10,942 nt of DNA, taken from contig CAIYWF010000337.1 of NCBI GenBank assembly GCA_903929845.1, positions 1-10,942 on the forward strand. Reading direction: 5' to 3'. The translations under genes were made by a program, and so were the position numbers. Of this stretch, positions 1 through 6,674 are shown piece after piece (position 1 is the stretch's first letter; each line of letters starts with the position of its first letter). The notes under the pieces are model-generated. The model did no database searches, had not been told where the DNA came from, and saw nothing but the letters and a program-made list of their open reading frames with translations. Source of the stretch: an uncultured Chlorobiaceae bacterium (GTDB taxonomy: Bacteria > Bacteroidota > Chlorobiia > Chlorobiales > Chlorobiaceae).

Positions 1-963
1 AACTGGGATGTCGTCAGGGAGCATATTGCCCATTTGATGGAGTCTCGGGGTATTGAAGGTGTTTATGCTGAAGAGATGGGAGTGTTGCCGGGCATGGAAG
101 AGCTTTTTTCGCTTTCCTATATCAAGCGTTACAATGAACAGAATGAATACGATCTTCTTGTTGTTGACTGTGCGCCTACCGGCGAAACTCTTCGACTGCT
201 TTCCCTGCCTGAAACATTCGGATGGTTTATCAAGATGATCCGCAATGTCGAGAAATTCATGGTCAAACCAGTAATCAGGCCTCTTGCCAAAAAAGTCAAC
301 AAGATCAATGATTTTGTCGCTCCTGTGGAGGTTTATGACAAGGTTGACAACCTCTTCTCTTCAACTGAAGGAATTATTGACCTGCTTGCCGACAGCTCCA
401 AAACAACGATGCGTCTGGTCATGAATCCTGAAAAGATGGTTATCAAGGAGTCCATGCGCGCCCTGACCTATCTTAACCTTTATGGTATTACCGTTGACAG
501 GATTACCATTAACCGTGTCATGCCCGATCAGAGCCCGGATCCTTATTTCCAGAAATGGCGAGCTATTCAGCAGAAGTATATTGAGCAGATCCAGGAAGCA
601 TTTGCTCCGATTCCAATTGCCGAAGTTCCGTTGTTTGATGATGAAGTTGTCGGGTTGGCCATGCTTCGCAGAGTAGGCCAGAAAGTATACGAAGAGAAGA
701 ATCCTCTTGATATATTTTTCAACGAAAATCCGATTGATATCAAAAAGGTTTCAGACGGACATTACAAGGTGCGCGTCAGGTTGCCGTTTATGGAGCACAT
801 GGGGCTTGAACCAAAAATTCTCAAGCTCGGAGATGACCTTACGATACGCATCGGTGATTACCAGAAGATTGTTGCCTTGCCGATTTTCCTTGCGGGCATG
901 GAGTCCACCGGTGCATCCTATGAAGACAAGTGGCTCAGCATTGATTTTGCGAAGGCTAAATAA
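1..963 (+). CDS. ArsA/Get3-family ATPase with C-terminal HSP20-like domain (5' end outside window)
   Basis: The frame is open from base 1, so the gene starts upstream; 320 residues are visible and roughly 80, including the P-loop, are missing. The family signature lies at visible residues 56-67 (DCAPTGETLRLL, compared with the ArsA/Get3 consensus DTAPTGHTLRLL). It is the switch II region that couples ATP hydrolysis to movement. A nucleotide-contact Asn motif (TINRVMPD) follows in the middle. From about residue 250 to the end the sequence becomes beta-rich (HYKVRVRLPF, LKLGDDLTIRIG, KWLSIDF), as in the ArsA_HSP20 domain appended to many bacterial ArsA-like proteins. The only visible cysteine is the one inside the switch motif. 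The arsenite-site cysteines of E. coli ArsA and the Get3 CxxC pair are therefore not seen. A role in arsenite export is unlikely, and a role as a cytosolic ATPase handling proteins or membranes is a guess. The family is certain; the function is not. Confidence 0.88.
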   Translation, partial: NWDVVREHIAHLMESRGIEGVYAEEMGVLPGMEELFSLSYIKRYNEQNEYDLLVVDCAPTGETLRLLSLPETFGWFIKMIRNVEKFMVKPVIRPLAKKVNKINDFVAPVEVYDKVDNLFSSTEGIIDLLADSSKTTMRLVMNPEKMVIKESMRALTYLNLYGITVDRITINRVMPDQSPDPYFQKWRAIQQKYIEQIQEAFAPIPIAEVPLFDDEVVGLAMLRRVGQKVYEEKNPLDIFFNENPIDIKKVSDGHYKVRVRLPFMEHMGLEPKILKLGDDLTIRIGDYQKIVALPIFLAGMESTGASYEDKWLSIDFAKAK

Positions 964-998
964 TTTCTTGTTTGCGAAGCAATCAAAGTAGTAGAAAT

Positions 999-1030
999 AA
1001 AAAAACCTGCTCATGAAGGCAGGTTTTTTT
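999..1030. terminator. Bidirectional rho-independent terminator
   Basis: A perfect 12-bp stem (AAAAAAACCTGC at 999-1010 paired with GCAGGTTTTTTT at 1019-1030) encloses an 8-base loop. The A-run on one arm and the T-run on the other make it work in both directions. It sits between the convergent ArsA-like gene (stop at 961-963) and serA (stop at 1050-1052), so it probably ends both transcripts. Confidence 0.9.
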
Positions 1031-1049
1031 ATTGATCATTTATAATGAT

Positions 1050-2630
1050 TCAGAGCGATACAAGATTGGCAATGTCAACGCCATTAACATTTCTTATTTC
1101 GTCAAGCAGCTCTTTAGTCACATCGCCATCGACAACAATTGCTGTCATAGCGACTTTTTTCTCTTCATCCCTCGAAAGCGCCACATAAGCGACATTCAGG
1201 TTGTGCTGTAACAAAAGCTGAGTGACATTGGCAATAACACCCGGTTTATCGATGTTATTGTAGATGATGATGTTTCCTTCAGGTTTGAATTCCACGAGAA
1301 ACTGGTCTATCATTACAATCCTGACCTCTTTGTCGCCAAAGACAGTTCCGCCAATCATGCGTTTTGTAGTGTCGCTTTCAAGCTCTATGCGGATCAGGTT
1401 GGTATAGTCGAGGTTTTCCTTTTCAAATTTCTGGTTCAGTGTGATGCCGCACTCCTTTGCCATCGTGAATGCGTTGATATAGTTGGTATCTTTTGACTGC
1501 AGGATATCAAGAAATCCCTTGAGAACTGCCGCCGTGATGACTTCATTGAATTTATGAAGGAATTCTCCGGAGGTCCTGACGGTCATATTGTAGGCATTAA
1601 CCGGGGCCATCTGCGCCAGTGTGGCGCCGAGTTTTTCGGCAAGGTTCAGATATGATCGTACGCCTGGTGCCTGAGCCAGTTCGACAGCCGAGGCATTGAC
1701 GGCGCCCTCAAGTTTTCCTGTCTTTTTCCATGCAACAATCTGTTCTGCAATCTGAACGGCAACCTTTTCTTGAGCTTCATTTGTGGACGCGGCAATATGC
1801 GGAGTAGCAATAACCTGTTCAAGTTTCAGAAGCGGATTGTCGGGGTTGACCGGCTCCATCTCAAAAACATCAAGCGCCACAGCGGCAACTTTGCCCGATG
1901 TTATAGCTTCAGCAAGGTCAGTTTCGTTAATAATTCCGCCCCTCGCGCAATTGACAATGATAACACCCTGTTTCATCAGGTCAAGAGTATCTTTTGCAAT
2001 GAGATTACGGGTCGATTCGTTCAGTGATGAGTGGAGGGTAATAAAATCAGCTTGAATAAAATTTTCATGCAGAGGAAGAAGCTCAATGTTGAGCTGTGCT
2101 GCGTATTCGTCGGGAATCATCGGGTCATAGGCGATTGTTTTCATCCCGAATGCCTGCATTCTTGATGCTACCTCACGTCCAATTTTTCCAAGGCCGATGA
2201 TTGAGAGCGTTTTTCCTTCAAGCTCTACGCCTGTAAATTTTTTCTTGTTCCAATTGCCTTGTTTCAGGTCGGCGGTTGCCTGCGGAATTCGTCGTGCGGC
2301 GGAAAGCATCATGGCGCAGGCATGTTCCGCTGCTGAAACCGTATTACCTCCTGGCGTGTTCATCACAATAATACCGTGGCGAGTAGCAGATTCAAGGTCG
2401 ACGTTGTCGACACCGGCTCCTGCTCTTCCGATAAGCTCCAGCTTCGTGCCGCACTCAAGAATTTCTGCGGTAACCTTGGTTGCACTTCGGACGATCAGCG
2501 TGTCAAAGTCGCCAATGATCTCTTTGAGTTCCTCCTTGCTGATTTTCGGCTTTTCGGTAACTTCAAAACCGCTTTGTGCGAGGATTTGACCGCATTGAAG
2601 ATCAACACCGTCAGTGATCAGTACTTTCAT
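1050..2630 (-). CDS. serA: D-3-phosphoglycerate dehydrogenase, long form with ACT domain
   Basis: Oxidises 3-phosphoglycerate to 3-phosphohydroxypyruvate with NAD, the first step of serine synthesis in the cytosol. The 526 residues match the long (ASB plus ACT) type. Residues 1-100 and 280-310 form the substrate lobe, with RAGAGVDNVD at 69-78. Residues 100-280 form the NAD lobe, with GLGKIG at 146-151 and Asp169 after the second strand for the ribose. The catalytic residues of the D-2-hydroxyacid dehydrogenase family are visible: Arg230 (NCARGG), Glu259 (DVFEMEP) and His278 (ATPHIA). About residues 315-450 are the intervening ASB domain. Residues from about 452 are the ACT domain (DKPGVIANVTQLL), which binds serine for feedback control in many relatives. 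The ATG at 2628-2630 gives the expected N-terminus (MKVLITDGVD), although only a weak ribosome binding site precedes it. The gene diverges from the DAHP synthase gene. Confidence 0.97.
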   Translation of the reverse strand: MKVLITDGVDLQCGQILAQSGFEVTEKPKISKEELKEIIGDFDTLIVRSATKVTAEILECGTKLELIGRAGAGVDNVDLESATRHGIIVMNTPGGNTVSAAEHACAMMLSAARRIPQATADLKQGNWNKKKFTGVELEGKTLSIIGLGKIGREVASRMQAFGMKTIAYDPMIPDEYAAQLNIELLPLHENFIQADFITLHSSLNESTRNLIAKDTLDLMKQGVIIVNCARGGIINETDLAEAITSGKVAAVALDVFEMEPVNPDNPLLKLEQVIATPHIAASTNEAQEKVAVQIAEQIVAWKKTGKLEGAVNASAVELAQAPGVRSYLNLAEKLGATLAQMAPVNAYNMTVRTSGEFLHKFNEVITAAVLKGFLDILQSKDTNYINAFTMAKECGITLNQKFEKENLDYTNLIRIELESDTTKRMIGGTVFGDKEVRIVMIDQFLVEFKPEGNIIIYNNIDKPGVIANVTQLLLQHNLNVAYVALSRDEEKKVAMTAIVVDGDVTKELLDEIRNVNGVDIANLVSL

Positions 2631-2715
2631 GTTAACTTACTTGATTATTGATTGCCCGGACTTTTATAAACCAATGTGAATATAAAGAAATTTTGTTGCA
2701 CCATATCTTTTGAAC

Positions 2716-2736
2716 TTCTGAATCGTCGTTCAGGAA
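2716..2736. repeat. Inverted repeat in the serA/DAHP synthase gap
   Basis: CTGAA at 2718-2722 and TTCAG at 2729-2733 form a perfect 5-bp dyad around TCGTCG. With one extra base allowed in the right arm it extends to TTCTGAA / TTCAGGAA. It lies 86 bp upstream of the serA start and about 194 bp upstream of the DAHP synthase start. An operator is possible, but a dyad this short in AT-rich DNA may be chance. Confidence 0.3.
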
Positions 2737-2828
2737 TTTATAAGAGCGGTTACTCATTATATTACGCGTTAGTTTTTTATCTTGCCTCCTTTAAAATTAT
2801 AGCTTTTTCAGGGTAAAGTATCCGAAAC

Positions 2829-2849
2829 ACTGTTTTCGAGAAAATCAGT
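2829..2849. repeat. Inverted repeat upstream of DAHP synthase, candidate operator
   Basis: The arms ACTGTTTTC (2829-2837) and GAAAATCAGT (2840-2849) are reverse complements except for one extra T at 2845, around a GA centre. That is nine pairs in 21 bases, the longest symmetry in the gap. It ends 80 bp before the DAHP synthase ATG, a position that suits an operator or the 5' end of the leader RNA. It does not match the TyrR box (TGTAAA-N6-TTTACA) or a Trp operator that I can recognise. Confidence 0.35.
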
Positions 2850-2857
2850 CAAGAGAA

Positions 2858-2914
2858 GTGAAAATTCAAGACCTCGAAGCTTTGCTGCGAGGAAGCTTTA
2901 TTTATAGTTATTAG
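2858..2914 (+). CDS. Possible 18-codon leader ORF ending in an aromatic-rich tail
   Basis: GTG at 2858 opens an 18-codon frame that closes with TAG at 2912-2914, 15 bases before the DAHP synthase ATG and in the same frame. The peptide would end FIYSY, so three of its last five residues are Phe or Tyr, the end products of the pathway of the next gene. The purine-rich AAGAGA before the GTG is too close to be a good ribosome binding site. No terminator hairpin with a T-run follows, so classical attenuation is not supported. This may well be chance; it is listed because of its position. Confidence 0.18.
   Translation: MKIQDLEALLRGSFIYSY
2872..2892 (+). other. Small leader hairpin before DAHP synthase
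   Basis: CCTCG (2872-2876) pairs with CGAGG (2888-2892) around an 11-base loop. The octamer GAAGCTTT also occurs twice, at 2876-2883 and 2892-2899, which would allow shifted pairings. It lies 37 bp before the ATG, inside the possible leader ORF. No T-run follows, so it is not a terminator. Confidence 0.25.
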
Positions 2915-2929
2915 TTAGTTGTAAAACGG

Positions 2930-3979
2930 ATGGAACAGTTACATGATTTAAGAGTTTCACGAATTATTCGTCTTCCCTCACCAAGGGTGCTCAAGGAGAT
3001 GCTGCCAGTAAGTGATGAGGTAGCCAGTACGGTTACTGCTGGACGCCGTGAAGTTGAGCGTATATTGACTGGCAAGGATTCAAGACTGCTGGTTATTGTT
3101 GGGCCCTGCTCGATACACGATGTCGATGCAGCCCGTGAGTATGCCGAAAAACTTGCGTCATTGCGCGTTCAGCTCCAGTCTGACCTCTGTATTATGATGC
3201 GGGTCTACTTTGAAAAACCGCGCACAACTGTCGGATGGAAGGGTTTTATCAATGATCCTCATCTTGATGATACGTACGACATTGAGCATGGTCTCTTCCA
3301 TGCACGAAAGCTTCTGCTTGAAATAAATGAGATGGGGTTGCCGGCAGCGACTGAATTTCTTGACCCTATATCTCCCCAATATGTAGCCGATGTCGTGAGC
3401 TGGGCAGCAATTGGAGCAAGGACTATTGAGTCGCAGACCCATCGGCAGATGGCAAGCGGCCTTTCAATGCCAGTTGGGTTCAAGAACTCTACCGATGGTC
3501 GTCTCAATGTGGCTGTCGATGCTATCCGTTCGGCAATGCATCCACACAGCTTTCTCGGTATTGATCAGGATGGGCTCAGCAGTGTTATTACAACAAAAGG
3601 CAATCCGTTCGGACATCTCGTGCTGCGTGGCGGCGAAAAGCCGAATTATGATGCTGAAAGTATTGCACATGCTGAATCATGGATTGGAAAGGCGGGACTG
3701 GAACAGTCGCTTCTGGTCGACTGTAGTCATGCTAATTCAGGAAAAAAACACGAGCGCCAGTTGACGGTCTGGGAAAATATTTTGAAACAGAAAATTGAGG
3801 GCAATAAAAGCATTGTTGGCGTCATGATAGAAAGCAATCTCTTTTGCGGCAATCAGCCTTTTCCCGAGGATCCCGAGAAGCTCAGGTACGGGGTTTCGAT
3901 AACCGATGAGTGTCTGTCATGGGATGAGACCGAACGCATACTGCGTGAAGGAGCAGAAGTCCTGCATAAGCTGTCGTGA
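2930..3979 (+). CDS. aroG: 3-deoxy-7-phosphoheptulonate (DAHP) synthase, class I (AroF/G/H type)
   Basis: Condenses phosphoenolpyruvate with erythrose 4-phosphate, the first step of the shikimate pathway to Phe, Tyr and Trp. At 349 residues it matches the E. coli isozymes, and the residues known from AroG are all present one position earlier. The metal ligands are Cys60 (VGPCSIHD), His267 (DCSHANS), Glu301 (MIESN) and Asp325 (SITDECLSW). The substrate contacts are Arg91 and Lys96 (RVYFEKPRTT), Arg164 and Lys185 (GFKNSTDG). The N-terminal extension that forms the effector site in the E. coli enzymes is present (MEQLHDLRVSRI), so feedback inhibition is likely, but I cannot say by which amino acid. 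The isozyme letter is therefore nominal. The ATG is chosen because a TAG lies six codons upstream in frame and the N-terminus matches the family. No clear Shine-Dalgarno sequence precedes it. Confidence 0.95.
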   Translation: MEQLHDLRVSRIIRLPSPRVLKEMLPVSDEVASTVTAGRREVERILTGKDSRLLVIVGPCSIHDVDAAREYAEKLASLRVQLQSDLCIMMRVYFEKPRTTVGWKGFINDPHLDDTYDIEHGLFHARKLLLEINEMGLPAATEFLDPISPQYVADVVSWAAIGARTIESQTHRQMASGLSMPVGFKNSTDGRLNVAVDAIRSAMHPHSFLGIDQDGLSSVITTKGNPFGHLVLRGGEKPNYDAESIAHAESWIGKAGLEQSLLVDCSHANSGKKHERQLTVWENILKQKIEGNKSIVGVMIESNLFCGNQPFPEDPEKLRYGVSITDECLSWDETERILREGAEVLHKLS

Positions 3980-4036
3980 TCTAATATTTATCTCTAACAT
4001 TGTAAGGTGCTTGTTTGATTAATAATATTTTGACTG

Positions 4037-4043
4037 AAGGAGG
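4037..4043 (+). promoter_or_regulatory. Strong ribosome binding site fixing the start at 4050
   Basis: AAGGAGG lies six bases before the ATG at 4050. It is the best Shine-Dalgarno sequence seen in the window. It shows that the ancestral start of the next gene is at 4050, upstream of the in-frame TAA. Confidence 0.85.
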
Positions 4044-4049
4044 GAAAGT

Positions 4050-5183
4050 ATGGCTATAGAGATTCGGCAAGTCCGGAATAAAAAAGAAAAGAAGCAGTTT
4101 ATCACCTTTGCATGGCAGATCTAACTCAAGGATCCGGAACTTGACAGGAACTGGGTGCCGCCGGTTATTGACGATTATATGAAAACACTTGATACGGCAG
4201 TGTTTCCCTTGTACGACCATGCCGACCTTGCTCTGTTTACGGCATGGAAAGATGGCGTTATGGCCGGGACTATTGCCGCAATAGAAAATCGCAGGCACAA
4301 TGACTTTCATGCTGACAAGGTTGGGTTCTGGGGATTTTTTGAATGTGTTAACGATCAGAGCGTTGCCAATGCTCTGTTTGATGCCGCCGGAGAATGGCTC
4401 AAAAAGAAGGGCCTGAATGCCATGCGCGGCCCGATCAGTCCCTCCATGAACGATCAGTGCGGTATGCTCACCAAAGGATATGACAGCCCGCCGGTTTTTC
4501 TCATGCTTTATAACCCGCCATATTATAATGACCTTGTCCTGAACTACGGTCATCATATCGCCCAGGAACTGCTTGCTTGGTACATTGACCAGAAAGTCAT
4601 CGATATTGAACGCTTGCGCAGAATCTCGGAGCATGTCAAGAAAAGGGAGGGATTGACGGTACGGATTATGAACATGAAGGATTTTGACCGGGAAATTGAT
4701 CGTATACGGGAGATCTACAACAAGGCATGGGAAAAAAATTGGGGTTTTGTTCCCATGACCAACAAGGAGTTTGATTTTCTTGCAAAAAGCCTCAAGCCTC
4801 TTGCAAATCCACATTATATCTACTTTGTCGAAGATCGCAACAAGCGCACGGTAGGTTTTTCACTCTCACTTCCCGATGTCAACCAGGCATTGAAACATGT
4901 GAATGGCAATCCGTTCTCGCCCGTTGGACTGTTGAAATATCTCTGGTACAGCCGAAAAATTTCAATGGTACGAACCATAACCATGGGAGTCCTGCCCGAA
5001 TACCGCAACAAGGGTGTCGACAGTATTCTCAATACGGAAATTGCTGATTATGGAGGCAAGCACGGGGTTTTTGCCGCTGAAATGAGCTGGGTGCTTAAAG
5101 CAAATGAAGCAATGAGCAAACTGGCAAAAGTTATCGGAGGAACGCCTTACAAGGAGTATGTAATTTACGAAGCGAATCTGTAG
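4050..5183 (+). pseudogene. YghO-like GNAT-fold acyltransferase gene interrupted by an in-frame TAA
   Basis: From the ATG at 4050 the frame reads MAIEIRQVRNKKEKKQF...WQI, then TAA at 4122-4124 (codon 25). It continues in the same frame with LKDPELDRNWVPPVIDDY and stays open to the TAG at 5181-5183, 377 amino-acid codons apart from the TAA. Relatives of this roughly 370-residue family begin with a lysine-rich stretch, then W-[KQ]-[IL]-Y before a D/N-P...WVPP motif. The TAA thus stands where a Tyr (TAT or TAC) is expected, one base change away. The remainder looks healthy: a middle motif GPISPSMNDQCGML, and near the end a GNAT-like stretch TMGVLPEYRNKGVDSIL resembling the acetyl-CoA loop (R/Q-x-x-G). 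No substrate is known to me. Translation from GTG at 4155 would give 342 residues but lose the first strand. The gene follows the DAHP synthase by 70 bp with no terminator between. Calling it a pseudogene is provisional; a sequencing error or reinitiation would leave it functional. Confidence 0.75.
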
Positions 5184-5199
5184 CTGGTATTGAGGAAAT

Positions 5200-5229
5200 A
5201 AAAAGGAGGCGGTTTCCGGCCTCCTTTTT
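5200..5229. terminator. Bidirectional rho-independent terminator
   Basis: A perfect 11-bp stem (AAAAAGGAGGC at 5200-5210, GCCTCCTTTTT at 5219-5229) closes an 8-base loop, with a T-run on the right and an A-run on the left. It lies 16 bp after the acyltransferase-like gene and 20 bp after the end of the convergent outer-membrane protein gene, and should serve both. Confidence 0.92.
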
Positions 5230-5249
5230 TATGGATAAAGATATCCTGT

Positions 5250-5990
5250 TCAGAACGATGCCATAAAGACAAGGTTTGATTTTTCAGTGTCAGGATTGTA
5301 GATGTAGGATGCGGTATAGCGATCTTTTGAAACCGATATGCCGGTGTTTACGAGGGCGATATTGTTGTTTTTTCCGACTAAATACTGGTCACCGTAGTAA
5401 TCCTCATCACCAATTCCAACAACACCTTTTGCCGTGTAGCCATCTTTTTCATAGAACTTGTAGCCTGCTTCAAAGTACTTTGCATGTTCAGTGCCGTTTG
5501 TTCCGTCTATGGCATTACCTTTGTTACCCGCGATATTAATTGCGGCAAACAGACTAAGGTTATCTTTTGCATAAACAATGTTTGCCTCAATAACGTTGAA
5601 GCTATCTTTGCTGAAATCAAATGTTCTCGGGCTTGGATCAAGGGTAGTGTCTGGTACATAATAATCAATTAAGGTCAAACTGAAGGGACCAACCGGTACT
5701 GTTGCATAAAGGTCGACTTCCTGATAACGATATTTTTTATTAGGATTAGTTAAACTTATGGTGTTGTCGCTCAATGCATAGGAACCCCATGCCCCAACAA
5801 TAACTCCGCAACCGGGAAAAGTGTAGGAAAACGCAGGCTGAATGGCCGGTGAATCGCCTAATTCTCCTCCTCTCCATACATAGCTGCTGACAACGTCTGC
5901 GCCAACCTTAAATCCTTCAGCCTGCGCGGTTCCGCTCAATCCTGCAAAAAGAGCTACAGCGAGGCTTAAAAGTTTTGCTGTTTTTTTCAT
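5250..5990 (-). CDS. Outer-membrane beta-barrel protein, TorF-like putative porin
   Basis: The 246-residue product begins with a clear Sec signal peptide: a KK start, a hydrophobic core at residues 7-18, and a likely cut after AQA at residue 24. The mature part has short alternating hydrophobic and polar strands rich in Tyr, Gly and Asp/Asn. It opens with VGADVVSSYVWRGGELGD, reminiscent of the first strand of TorF-family putative porins, and ends in Phe (NLVFMASF), the usual barrel C-terminus recognised by the BAM machinery. This places it in the outer membrane of a Gram-negative cell. The transported substrate, if any, is unknown. The ATG at 5988-5990 is set by the signal peptide. The 35 bases before it are A-rich on the coding strand and lack a Shine-Dalgarno sequence. 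The gene stands alone between a terminator and a divergent gene. The outer-membrane assignment is firm; the family name is less so. Confidence 0.75.
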   Translation of the reverse strand: MKKTAKLLSLAVALFAGLSGTAQAEGFKVGADVVSSYVWRGGELGDSPAIQPAFSYTFPGCGVIVGAWGSYALSDNTISLTNPNKKYRYQEVDLYATVPVGPFSLTLIDYYVPDTTLDPSPRTFDFSKDSFNVIEANIVYAKDNLSLFAAINIAGNKGNAIDGTNGTEHAKYFEAGYKFYEKDGYTAKGVVGIGDEDYYGDQYLVGKNNNIALVNTGISVSKDRYTASYIYNPDTEKSNLVFMASF

Positions 5991-6097
5991 TGTTTTTATA
6001 CTGTTTTTTGTTTTGTACGAGCTTTAAAAAAACGATTTCAATATAATTAGTTAAAAACATTATCCAACAAACTAAAATAGCTAATTGTTTTTTAGTA

Positions 6098-6125
6098 TTG
6101 TCATTAATAAATTAATTGATTTAAT
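6098..6125 (+). promoter_or_regulatory. Candidate sigma-70 promoter for the RsbW-like gene
   Basis: TTGTCA (6098-6103) and TTTAAT (6120-6125) each match the consensus hexamers at five of six positions and are 16 bp apart. Transcription would start near 6132, leaving a leader of about 80 bases before the ATG at 6212. The gap 5991-6211 is very AT-rich, so chance matches are easy. It must also hold the promoter of the divergent outer-membrane protein gene, which I could not place. Confidence 0.35.
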
Positions 6126-6211
6126 CTATTAGCCTTAAGTAATGCTGATTTATCGTTTCATTGCAATTTGAAGGCCAACTCATAAAACCATGACAAAATG
6201 AGATCTGTCTC

Positions 6212-6619
6212 ATGAAACAAGCTGATATTGTGTTGCCTGGCTTGTATTCAGAATACGAATCATTGCGCAGGTTCATTTCATCATTTGCACGAAGTGAGGG
6301 GTACAGCGCGATGTTTATTGAAGGGCTACAGTTGACTCTCAAAGAGGCTTTTGTCAATGCCATCAGGCATGGAAACAAGGAAAAGAGTGATCTGACGGTA
6401 TCCATTCGGTTAATTGCAGAAGAAAGCTCCCTTTTGGCCTCTGTCAAAGATTGCGGAAAAGGATTTAATCCCGATGAATTGCCCAATCCCGTCAATCACC
6501 AGAATCTTTTCAAATTATCCGGAAGGGGGATTTATATTATCCAGAGTATTGCCGAAATAATTGGTCTTGAGAGTGATCAGGATGGTTGTACTCTTACGTT
6601 GCGTTATATTTCCTATTGA
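6212..6619 (+). CDS. RsbW/SpoIIAB-type ATP-binding protein (anti-sigma factor or serine kinase)
   Basis: This 135-residue protein is a single HATPase_c_2 domain. The N-box is at residues 45-54 (E45 and N49 in EAFVNAIRHG), the G1 box at 80-84 (DCGKG), followed by FNPDELPNP, and the G2 box at 104-112 (GRGIYIIQS). RsbW and SpoIIAB bind a sigma factor and phosphorylate an antagonist STAS protein on Ser or Thr. Other members of the family act in different partner-switching circuits. No STAS antagonist, PP2C phosphatase or sigma factor gene lies in the window, so the partner is unknown. The ATG at 6212 is preferred because the domain begins immediately and no longer frame is open upstream with an ATG. 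The ribosome binding site is weak, and the start lies in a small hairpin. pgi follows after 55 bp with no terminator, so the two may share a transcript. Confidence 0.85.
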   Translation: MKQADIVLPGLYSEYESLRRFISSFARSEGYSAMFIEGLQLTLKEAFVNAIRHGNKEKSDLTVSIRLIAEESSLLASVKDCGKGFNPDELPNPVNHQNLFKLSGRGIYIIQSIAEIIGLESDQDGCTLTLRYISY

Positions 6620-6674
6620 CTTATTCAGGCGTTTTACTCATGTTCAGCTTAACACTCTAAAGAGGTAACATATC

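Larger units (their letters stand above)
2631..2929. promoter_or_regulatory. Divergent intergenic control region, serA / DAHP synthase
   Basis: This 299-bp gap lies between two divergent amino-acid biosynthesis genes and must hold both promoters. I could not pick out a convincing -35/-10 pair for either gene. It does contain two dyads (2716-2736 and 2829-2849), a small hairpin (2872-2892) and a possible leader ORF (2858-2914), each listed separately. Neither gene has a strong Shine-Dalgarno sequence. The idea of shared or coordinated control is an inference from the layout. Confidence 0.5.

Noticed and set aside
2197..2589. 130-codon open frame on the + strand inside serA
   Set aside because: It lies wholly within the well-conserved NAD-binding and substrate domains of SerA and resembles no family, so it is a shadow frame.
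2858..2929. N-terminal extension of DAHP synthase through the in-frame TAG
   Set aside because: The upstream codons are in frame, but DAHP synthase is already full length (349 residues) from its ATG and matches E. coli AroG from its start, so no extension is needed.
4000..4028. Possible promoter (TTGTAA, 17-bp spacer, TAATAT) before the acyltransferase-like gene
   Set aside because: Each hexamer matches only four of six consensus bases in AT-rich DNA, and read-through from the DAHP synthase gene is equally possible.
3981..4814. 277-codon open frame on the - strand opposite the acyltransferase-like gene
   Set aside because: It is antisense to a frame with clear family motifs and a strong ribosome binding site, and its own product shows no recognisable domain. 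I treat it as a shadow, even though the + strand gene has a stop.
6045..6086. AATTAG / CTAATT inverted repeat in the AT-rich gap
   Set aside because: Six A/T-rich pairs 30 bases apart are expected by chance in such composition.
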